From JAWLBW01 sp041687475 (GTDB lineage: Bacteria > J088 > JAWLBW01), in contig JAWLBW010000176.1 of NCBI GenBank assembly GCA_041687475.1, forward strand, positions 1-9,581: a stretch of 9,581 nucleotides of DNA. The letters are read 5' to 3'. Shown piece by piece: positions 1 through 5,160 of this stretch (positions are counted from its first letter, which is position 1; each line of letters begins with the position of its first letter). A program made the translations under genes and the position numbers. The notes under the pieces are model-generated. The model saw nothing but the letters and a program-made list of their open reading frames with translations. It had not been told where the DNA came from and did no database searches.

Positions 1-93
1 GGCCATCACTACTCCCTTGATAAGGAAATAGTCAAAGCCTAAAATTGGGACCCATGTCTTGGCAAATGAGTGGTACCCATGTTTTGACGAACA
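1..93 (-). mobile_element. Probable end of an insertion sequence (IS481-like?), transposase start at its inner edge
   Basis: On the minus strand an ATG (6-4) is preceded by AAGGGAG (18-12) at five bases, an excellent ribosome binding site, so a gene starts here and leaves the window on the left after two codons. Its upstream DNA carries two near-identical direct repeats (46-61 and 71-86, 14 of 16 identical, 25 bp apart), each containing ACCCATGT on the plus strand. Beyond the second repeat the minus strand begins TGTTCGTC at 93. Short repeated sites next to a terminal TGT, followed closely by a gene start, are what is expected at the end of an IS481-type element, with transposase-binding sites in the end. 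The family assignment is from memory of such ends; the transposase itself is outside the window. It could instead be an ordinary gene with two operator sites upstream. Confidence 0.4.
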
Positions 94-117
94 ACCCCGA
101 ATAAGGACAGCTGCGAC

Positions 118-126
118 GTGCGGCAC
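118..126. repeat. GTGCGGCAC palindromic motif, copy 1 of 3
   Basis: GTGC-G-GCAC is a perfect 4+1+4 palindrome. Copy 1 lies in the longer shared block CGACGTGCGGCACG (114-127), repeated exactly at 224-237. A third copy is at 412-420, and a one-base variant (GTGCGGCAT, 572-580) lies between the -35 and -10 boxes of the mltD promoter. It could be a regulator site or a small dispersed repeat. Confidence 0.5.
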
Positions 127-137
127 GATGCGCTGCT

Positions 138-192
138 CCCCTTCTTCCCCCAACCTGCGGCCGGACGGACGCGCGTATGGGGGAGGAAGGGG
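138..192. repeat. Long hairpin: 15-bp stem, 25-base loop
   Basis: Positions 138-152 (CCCCTTCTTCCCCCA) pair with 178-192; all 15 positions pair in RNA with one G-T wobble (145/185). The loop is GC-rich. There is no run of T after the stem on the plus strand, so it is not a standard intrinsic terminator. It is part of the palindrome-rich stretch upstream of mltD. Confidence 0.6.
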
Positions 193-227
193 CCGGGGGA
201 AGGTAGGGGGATCGTGCTGCTGCCGAC

Positions 228-236
228 GTGCGGCAC
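228..236. repeat. GTGCGGCAC palindromic motif, copy 2 of 3
   Basis: Exact second copy of the motif, in the same 14-base context as copy 1 and 110 bp downstream of it. Confidence 0.5.
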
Positions 237-365
237 GGCCTGCCGTAAACCCCCTCTCCGGGGATTTCGTGCACCAGTACTCTCCGGCGGGGAGTGGACA
301 AGGTTATCCGGATATCCGGGAACCGGCGTCTCCGTGCAATCGGTGAATCCTGGTCTCACGTGCCC

Positions 366-381
366 ACTCCCCCGGGGGAGT
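366..381. repeat. 16-bp perfect palindrome next to CACGTGCCC
   Basis: ACTCCCCCGGGGGAGT is a perfect palindrome, preceded directly by CACGTGCCC (357-365). The same CACGTGCCC precedes a C/G-run hairpin in each 59-bp repeat at 2163-2339, so the two loci may carry relatives of one repeat family. Confidence 0.45.
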
Positions 382-411
382 CGGCAGTCCGGTAAACCGG
401 CGAGGGGGTAC

Positions 412-420
412 GTGCGGCAC
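412..420. repeat. GTGCGGCAC palindromic motif, copy 3 of 3
   Basis: Third exact copy. The context is TACGTGCGGCACAA, so only ACGTGCGGCAC is shared with the other two. Confidence 0.5.
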
Positions 421-562
421 AATGGTCGCTGCCGTGAGGCAGCGCTCGGTTGATCCCCCATGTGAACGGGGGTTTGGGCGAGCCTTGACCATCGGCCCTT
501 GGTCATCGGCCATTCCGCGCCCGGGGTGCGCCCGGGGTGCGGTAAGCAGAGCCCTGCACTCG

Positions 563-591
563 TTGACAGAAGTGCGGCATTTCCCTAAAAT
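563..591 (+). promoter_or_regulatory. Sigma70-type promoter of mltD
   Basis: A perfect -35 box TTGACA (563-568), a 17-bp spacer and a -10 box TAAAAT (586-591, one mismatch to consensus). Transcription would start near 598, leaving a leader of about 50 bases before the TTG start at 650. The spacer contains GTGCGGCAT (572-580), a one-base variant of the motif found three times upstream, which would be a natural place for a repressor or activator to act. Confidence 0.75.
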
Positions 592-649
592 CAAGGGGAG
601 TTGGACACTGAGCGCCGAACACGTTGACGGCGGACAGAAGGGGGCTGAA

Positions 650-2092
650 TTGCGAGTCTACAAGCGTTTCATGGCAGGCTTGTCGGGGGTGGTGCTTCTG
701 GGTTGCGCCCACACGTCGACCAAGGTTTCACCGAGTGTCGAAGCCGACCCCACCGTCACGGTCGACGAAAGCACGTCGGCGTCGTGGCGCACGGTTACGG
801 AAGTCGACGTCTACGGCGACGACGCGTCCGTCGCCACCATCGACCAGGTCGAACACGAACAGATTACGTTCGTTGAAGACATCGAGACGCTGGTCGAAGA
901 TACGCCCGACGTCGAGGAAATTCCCCCCACACTCGCCCGCGAGATTCTGCCCGGCGTGCCGCTGGTCTATAACGGCGCCGTGCAGATGTTCATGGATTAT
1001 TTCAAGGGTCGAGGCCGCGATCGCTTTGAGATGTGGCTGGGCCGCAGCGGCGCCTATATTCCGCTGATGCAGGACATTCTGATCGAAGAAGGCCTGCCGC
1101 CCGATCTGGTTTACCTGGCGCTGATTGAGAGCGGGTTCAGCCCGCACGCCTACAGCCATGCTTCGGCGGTCGGCTTCTGGCAGTTCATCAAACCGACGGG
1201 CAAACGCTACGGGCTGCGAATCGACGAGTGGATTGACGAACGCCGCGATCCGGTCAAGGCCACCCGCGCGGCCGCCCGCTACCTGAAGGATCTGTATCGC
1301 ATGTTCGGCGACTGGCACCTGGCCGCCGCCGGCTACAACGCAGGCGAGGGACGCATCCGTCGCGCCATTCGCACCTACAACAGTCAGGACTACTGGAAGC
1401 TCATCGAGTACCGCCACCTCGCCCGCGAAACCAAGCAGTACGTGCCCAAGCTCATCGCGGCCATTCTGCTTGCCCGCAACCCCGAAGAGCATGGCTTCGT
1501 GCCGCAGTATAAGGATCCGCTCATTCGCGCTGCCGTGACCGTGCCCCCGGGCACCGACCTGATGATGGCCGCCTATGCCGCCGACATTTCCTACTCGGAA
1601 ATTCGCCGGCTGAATCCCGAATTGCTGCGATGGGCAACGCCGCCCGACATCGCGTCGTACGAGCTCAAGCTGCCCCTCGACCGCATTGAGGGCTTTGCCG
1701 AGCGACTGGCCGCGGCGCCCGCCACGGCCGCCACGCCCTTCAAGGTGGTGAAGCTTGCCAAGGGGCAGAACCCCGAAGCCCTTGCCTGGCAACTGAAGGT
1801 CTCGTATTCCGACGTCAAGCTGTTGAATCCCGGTCTGAAGGGCTGGGCGGGCGAACGCATTCTGCTTCCCATCGGCGAAGACGGTACCCGCTTCTCCGAG
1901 ACGCGGCGGTCGAAAACCATTGCGTCGCGCGGCGTGGTGAAAGTGCGACGCGGCGACTCCCTGTGGAGCATCGCAAAGCGGTACGGCGTTACCACGCGGG
2001 CCCTGGCCAAGTACAACAAGCTGAACAGCAACGTCATTCGCCCGGGGCAGCGATTGCGCATTCCTCCGAAGTGGTACATGGCGTCACGCTGA
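650..2092 (+). CDS. mltD: Membrane-bound lytic murein transglycosylase (MltD type) with C-terminal LysM
   Basis: Lipoprotein lytic transglycosylase: cleaves the MurNAc-GlcNAc bond of peptidoglycan, forming 1,6-anhydro ends, at the membrane facing the periplasm. The TTG start at 650 is chosen because AGAAGGGGG (636-644) sits five bases upstream and it gives a short basic N-terminus, a hydrophobic stretch and a lipobox L16-L17-G18-C19. The in-frame ATG at 671 lacks the basic part, and more upstream starts (from 422) precede the promoter. The 480-residue protein has an SLT domain (about 140-260) with catalytic Glu160 in ALIESGF and the GYNAGEGR motif (228-235), a degenerate LysM-like segment (about 370-415) and a clear LysM near the end (429-472). 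Length and order fit the MltD family. It has its own promoter and a terminator directly downstream, so it is monocistronic. Family call is firm. Confidence 0.93.
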   Translation: MRVYKRFMAGLSGVVLLGCAHTSTKVSPSVEADPTVTVDESTSASWRTVTEVDVYGDDASVATIDQVEHEQITFVEDIETLVEDTPDVEEIPPTLAREILPGVPLVYNGAVQMFMDYFKGRGRDRFEMWLGRSGAYIPLMQDILIEEGLPPDLVYLALIESGFSPHAYSHASAVGFWQFIKPTGKRYGLRIDEWIDERRDPVKATRAAARYLKDLYRMFGDWHLAAAGYNAGEGRIRRAIRTYNSQDYWKLIEYRHLARETKQYVPKLIAAILLARNPEEHGFVPQYKDPLIRAAVTVPPGTDLMMAAYAADISYSEIRRLNPELLRWATPPDIASYELKLPLDRIEGFAERLAAAPATAATPFKVVKLAKGQNPEALAWQLKVSYSDVKLLNPGLKGWAGERILLPIGEDGTRFSETRRSKTIASRGVVKVRRGDSLWSIAKRYGVTTRALAKYNKLNSNVIRPGQRLRIPPKWYMASR

Positions 2093-2119
2093 CCGGCGGC
2101 AGCCGCACCGAAAGAAAAG

Positions 2120-2150
2120 AAAGGGGAGAAGGCCGAGCCTTCTCCCCTTT
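2120..2150. terminator. Strong intrinsic terminator after mltD, probably bidirectional
   Basis: A perfect 14-bp stem (2120-2133 with 2137-2150) closed by a CGA loop, starting 27 bases after the mltD stop. The plus strand ends the stem in TTTT and TCAATTTG. The A-rich run before the stem gives the minus strand a T-rich tail as well, so it could also stop transcription arriving from the convergent DHS-like gene. Confidence 0.88.
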
Positions 2151-2162
2151 TCAATTTGTGCG

Positions 2163-2339
2163 CCCGGCCGGTAGTACGGACCACGTGCCCCCTGAAAGGG
2201 GGCCTCGCTTGTGTTCACACCCCCGACCGGTAGTACGGACCACGTGCCCCCTGAAAGGGGGCCTCGCTTGTGTTCACACCCCCGGCCGGTTTCGCGGACC
2301 ACGTGCCCCCTGAAAGGGGGCCTCGCTTGATGCTTCGTG
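2163..2339. repeat. Three tandem 59-bp repeats with internal hairpins
   Basis: Units at 2163-2221, 2222-2280 and 2281-2339. Units 1 and 2 differ at one base. Unit 3 matches across the core but diverges after CCGG and in its last dozen bases. Each core has CACGTG followed by a hairpin GCCCCC-TGAAA-GGGGGC, and units 1 and 2 also contain the small inverted repeat GTGT-TC-ACAC. The period is not a multiple of three, so no frame is conserved through it. It lies between the convergent mltD and DHS-like genes. There are no unique spacers, so it is not a CRISPR array. Confidence 0.85.
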
Positions 2340-2353
2340 AACCACGTGGGGAA

Positions 2354-2402
2354 CCGTGAACGGAATTCCGGGTTTCCCGGAAACCGCGGATCGGGTTCAC
2401 GG
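2354..2402. repeat. Nested inverted repeat downstream of the DHS-like gene
   Basis: Outer arms CCGTGAAC (2354-2361) and GTTCACGG (2395-2402) enclose an inner perfect hairpin TTCCGGG-TTT-CCCGGAA (2366-2382). It begins 25 bases past the stop of the minus-strand gene. The structure could help to end or stabilise its transcript, but no T-run follows on the minus strand, so it is not a classical terminator. Confidence 0.55.
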
Positions 2403-2426
2403 ATAGCCGGTCTTGGACTCGTGCGG

Positions 2427-3452
2427 TCAGCCCTTGCGGTGCGCCGCAATCATTGCGTTGGCGGCCTCGGGGTTCGCCTTGCACTCGAGCAGGGCGCGCA
2501 GAATGAGCGGAGCCACGATGGTCGCGTCGGATTCAACCACGAACATGGGCGTGTCTTCGGTCAGCTTGTCCCAGGTAATCTTCTCGTTGGGCGTGGCGCC
2601 CGAGTACGAGCCGTACGAGGTGGTCGAGTCGCTGATCTGGCAGAAGTATGCCCAGGGCTTGGCTTCCTTCTCGAGATCGTACTTGATGGAGGGCACGACG
2701 CAGATGGGAAAGTCGCCGGCAATGCCGCCGCCGATCTGAAAGAAGCCGACACCGGCGCCTTCCGACAGCTCGGCATAACGGTCGTAGAAGTCGGCCATGT
2801 ATTCGACGCCCGACTTGGCAATGGCAGCGTTGACGTCGCCGGTCTTCACGTAGCCTGCGAAGATATTGCCGAAGGTCGAATCTTCATAGCCCGGAACGAC
2901 AATGGGAATGCCGGCGCGGGCGGCGGCCAGCAGCCAGCACTCTTCCGGATTGCCCTGGTGGGCCGAGGGCTCGATGGCCTGAATGAGCTCATAGAAGTAC
3001 TGGTGCCAGAAGCGACGCTCGCCATCGGAGCTGGCCTTCTTCCACATGGGCACGATGATTTTCTCGACGACGCGGAACGCTTCGTCTTCGGGAATGCTCG
3101 TGTCGGTAACCCGGCGCATGCGGTCGTTCAGAATTTTCGTGTCGTCCTGCTTCGACAGGTACCGGTAATCGGGAAAGTCCTTGTACTCGTCGTGCGCAAC
3201 CAGGCGAAAGAGCGACTCTTCGAGGTTGGCGCCGGTTACCGACAAGCCGTGAATCAGCCCGGCCCTGATGGCAGGCGCGAGGGTGATGCCGAGCTGGGCA
3301 GACGACATGGCGCCGGCCACGGCCCAGAACATTTTGCCCCCGGCCTGCACGTGATCCCAGTAAGCGAGCAGGGCGTCGCGGGTCGCGCGGGCGTTGAAAT
3401 TCTTGTAATTGGTAAGAACGAAATCGAGAATAGGAAGATTGGCGTTCGCCAT
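2427..3452 (-). CDS. Deoxyhypusine synthase-like protein (probable polyamine synthase)
   Basis: DHS superfamily (NAD-dependent aminobutyl transfer through a lysine imine). Bacteria lack eIF5A, so homologues are thought to act on free amines, for example making homospermidine. Start ATG at 3452 has GGAGGG (3462-3457) four bases upstream; the frame stays open far upstream only antisense to the GNAT gene. The 341-residue protein has the Rossmann-like N-terminal part with SVTGANLEES (71-80), GGG (241-243) and the active-site block ending TWDK, placing the catalytic lysine at Lys296 (Lys329 in the human enzyme, from memory). Ser282, Ser284, Glu290 and Trp294 also match. Human Asp243, Asp316 and the His288 region appear replaced by Asn196, Tyr283 and a non-His segment (DFPI, 247-250), so the amine substrate probably differs. 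It is divergent from the GNAT-plsC-agmatinase group, whose last gene makes a plausible substrate. Family sure; reaction inferred. Confidence 0.88.
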   Translation of the reverse strand: MANANLPILDFVLTNYKNFNARATRDALLAYWDHVQAGGKMFWAVAGAMSSAQLGITLAPAIRAGLIHGLSVTGANLEESLFRLVAHDEYKDFPDYRYLSKQDDTKILNDRMRRVTDTSIPEDEAFRVVEKIIVPMWKKASSDGERRFWHQYFYELIQAIEPSAHQGNPEECWLLAAARAGIPIVVPGYEDSTFGNIFAGYVKTGDVNAAIAKSGVEYMADFYDRYAELSEGAGVGFFQIGGGIAGDFPICVVPSIKYDLEKEAKPWAYFCQISDSTTSYGSYSGATPNEKITWDKLTEDTPMFVVESDATIVAPLILRALLECKANPEAANAMIAAHRKG

Positions 3453-3812
3453 GGCGCCCTCCGTTTGGGGAAAAGGGGTGGATGAAGTCGGGCGCCGCCG
3501 GAAAGGCAAACCACCCGAAAACGTCCTACGGTCGTGAAATGTCACGCCGCCATCGGCACGTTGGGTGGCTATCAATGTGTAGCACGTACGCCCGGCGCGT
3601 GCAAGTCTGGGGCCGTTGTCGGTTGCTAGTTGTCGGTGGTAAGGACTGCTCGTACCTACGCTTCTGCTCGCACTCGCGGCGCCAACAACCCTACTGACGC
3701 TGCGCTCCGTTGACCAGGCGGTGGCGGTCCGAACACGGAATTCGATAACGACTCCGAAAAAGAACCGTAACGGGAAAGCGACAAGCTGTCTGTGAACCCT
3801 GATGGAGGCAAC
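3453..3812. other. Divergent intergenic region between DHS-like and GNAT genes
   Basis: The 360 bases must hold the promoters of both divergent genes, but no box pair near consensus was found. It contains a small palindrome CGTGA-AATG-TCACG (3533-3546), about 80 bases upstream of the DHS-like start and so possibly an operator, and a repeated GTTGTCGGT (3615-3623 and 3629-3637). No small ORF here looks like a gene. Confidence 0.5.
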
Positions 3813-4358
3813 ATGCTGAACACCATCGAAACCCGTTCTACACCGCTTCCCATGCCCCGACCGCAGTCGCGGTATCACGTTCGCCGGTTGAAGCCCTCGG
3901 ACTTTCCGGTGCTGCAACAACTCGAAGAAGACATCTGGGGATCGGCCGGCGAGGCCATGCTGTGCTCGCACTACCTTCGACTCTGTGTCGAGCAGTTTCC
4001 CGATGTTTGCTTCATCGCGTTCGACGGCGACAAACCCGTCGGTTACGTGCTGAACTTCGTGCGCGGAACCGTGGCCCACTGCGGCACCCTGGCGGTTCAC
4101 CGTGACTACCGCCGCTCGCGCGTTACCTATCTGCTCGTCACCGCCATGCTCAAACGCATGCTGACCATGAACATTACCGAGTGCTGGTTCACCGTCAGTC
4201 CCGAGAACACGGCCGCCCGCGAGGTACACGCGAACCTCGGCGCGCGGGTCATCGACACACGCGAAAACTACTACGGCCCGGGCGATACCCGACTGCTCAG
4301 TGTCATCTCGGCCGAGCAGATGGATCGCTTGCGCCGGCGTTTTCTGAAAGCCGCCTGA
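3813..4358 (+). CDS. GNAT-family N-acetyltransferase
   Basis: Predicted acetyl-CoA-dependent N-acyltransferase of the GNAT fold, about the usual size at 181 residues. The ATG at 3813 is preferred because GGAGG (3804-3808) lies four bases upstream; an in-frame GTG at 3792 lacks such a site. A non-conserved N-terminus (1-22) is followed by the beta1 motif HVRRLKPSDFPVL, the beta4 strand CGTLAVH (90-96), and the C-terminal ENTAAREVHANLGAR...ENYYGPGD block (131-158) typical of RimI-like GNATs. The acetyl-CoA loop is odd: the usual Q/R-x-x-G-x-G/A is RRSRVT (100-105), with both glycines replaced. The substrate is not evident. Lying 64 bases before the plsC-like gene and in a block with two polyamine-type enzymes, a polyamine or protein acceptor is conceivable, but this is only context. 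Confidence 0.85.
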   Translation: MLNTIETRSTPLPMPRPQSRYHVRRLKPSDFPVLQQLEEDIWGSAGEAMLCSHYLRLCVEQFPDVCFIAFDGDKPVGYVLNFVRGTVAHCGTLAVHRDYRRSRVTYLLVTAMLKRMLTMNITECWFTVSPENTAAREVHANLGARVIDTRENYYGPGDTRLLSVISAEQMDRLRRRFLKAA

Positions 4359-4422
4359 AACCGTCACAACATGGGCACTTCGTCGCTATACGACGGATGT
4401 TTCCGTTAACTCGTGAGTCGCC

Positions 4423-5160
4423 GTGAACGCCTTACGTGCGTGGTTCCGCCTGTCGTTTTTCATCGGGTGGAGTTTGTTCAATTACTTGCTTTGGCTTGTT
4501 CTTCGCATTATCAGCCCGGCCCATCGACGGGCGGAACGAGGACGCAGGCTCATGGTTTTCTGGGCCGGGCGCCTGATCGGCGGTCTCGGCGTTGACGTTA
4601 CTTACAGGGGAAGCCCGCCTTCGACCCCGGTACTTTTTGCAGGCAACCACCGCTCGTACCTCGACATTCTCGTGCTTGCGGCCCGCTTACCCGTAGCTTT
4701 CATGGCCAAGGCCGAGATCAAGTCGTGGCCCATACTTGGCCCGTCGGCCGGCGATCTGGGCGCCATTTACGTGAAGCGCGAAGAAAGCAGCAGTCGCCAC
4801 GACGCCAGAGACGCCCTGCGGCAACGGCTCGAGGCCGGGGTTTCCGTCGTCATTTTTCCCGAGGGCACAACCAGCCGCGGGCCGGGAACGCTGCCCTTCC
4901 GGCACGGTGCCTTCGGCATCGCGATCGATAACGGCGTACCGGTCGTTCCGGTTTCCATTCACTACGAAGACCCCGCCCTCGCGTGGATTGGTGATGATTC
5001 GTTTCTACCGCATTTCCTGCGGGTGATGGGGCGTCGACGACACCGCATCTGCGTACACATCGGCGAGCCCCTGCATCCGCAACCCGGTACATCGGCCGCC
5101 CTGCTGGCTCATGATACCCGTAACCTTGTACAACGAGCGCTGGAAACATGTCCGTCATGA
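4423..5160 (+). CDS. 1-acyl-sn-glycerol-3-phosphate acyltransferase family protein (PlsC-like)
   Basis: Acyltransferase of the PlsC family, which moves an acyl chain from acyl-ACP or acyl-CoA to lysophosphatidate or a related lipid at the inner membrane. The 245-residue protein starts with a hydrophobic segment (about 8-30) that should anchor it. It has the HxxxxD catalytic motif His76-Asp81 in NHRSYLD, the GAIYVKR block (113-119), FPEGT (145-149), and VPVVPVSI further on, in the family order and spacing. The start is GTG 4423; there is no strong ribosome binding site, which suggests co-translation with the upstream GNAT gene 64 bases before it. Its stop codon overlaps the start region of the agmatinase-like gene. 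Family certain; acceptor (lysophosphatidate, lysophospholipid or lipid of another pathway, as in ornithine-lipid OlsA) unknown. Confidence 0.9.
   Translation: MNALRAWFRLSFFIGWSLFNYLLWLVLRIISPAHRRAERGRRLMVFWAGRLIGGLGVDVTYRGSPPSTPVLFAGNHRSYLDILVLAARLPVAFMAKAEIKSWPILGPSAGDLGAIYVKREESSSRHDARDALRQRLEAGVSVVIFPEGTTSRGPGTLPFRHGAFGIAIDNGVPVVPVSIHYEDPALAWIGDDSFLPHFLRVMGRRRHRICVHIGEPLHPQPGTSAALLAHDTRNLVQRALETCPS

Larger units (their letters stand above)
94..562. other. Gene-free stretch rich in palindromes upstream of mltD
   Basis: No frame here has a plausible start, ribosome binding site or recognisable protein. The stretch holds a 15-bp hairpin (138-152 with 178-192), a perfect 12-bp palindrome CCGGATATCCGG (308-319), a perfect 16-bp palindrome ACTCCCCCGGGGGAGT (366-381), an inverted repeat CCGGT-AA-ACCGG (389-400), three copies of GTGCGGCAC, and an 11-bp tandem duplication GCGCCCGGGGT (517-527 and 528-538). 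This looks like accumulated intergenic repeat elements between an IS end and the mltD promoter. Confidence 0.6.

Noticed and set aside
94..562. tRNA or other known RNA gene in the palindrome-rich region
   Set aside because: No tRNA T-arm consensus or cloverleaf spacing could be found; the symmetry is of separate short palindromes.
728..1792. 354-residue minus-strand frame inside mltD
   Set aside because: Mirror of a GC-rich coding region; composition is low-complexity and no motif or ribosome binding site supports it, while the plus strand encodes a clear transglycosylase.
2163..2339. CRISPR array
   Set aside because: The 59-bp units are contiguous with no unique spacers, and no cas gene is near.
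2427..3452. True deoxyhypusine synthase acting on eIF5A
   Set aside because: Bacteria lack eIF5A and several spermidine-binding residues are changed, so the protein-modifying reaction is unlikely.
2337..3485. 382-residue plus-strand frame opposite the DHS-like gene
   Set aside because: Antisense shadow: it covers the DHS-like gene and has no recognisable domain.
3453..4367. N-terminal extension of the DHS-like protein by about 300 residues (open frame from 4367)
   Set aside because: The upstream part is antisense to the GNAT gene and the divergent intergenic region, has no protein-like pattern, and the ATG at 3452 has a good ribosome binding site and the family's normal N-terminus.
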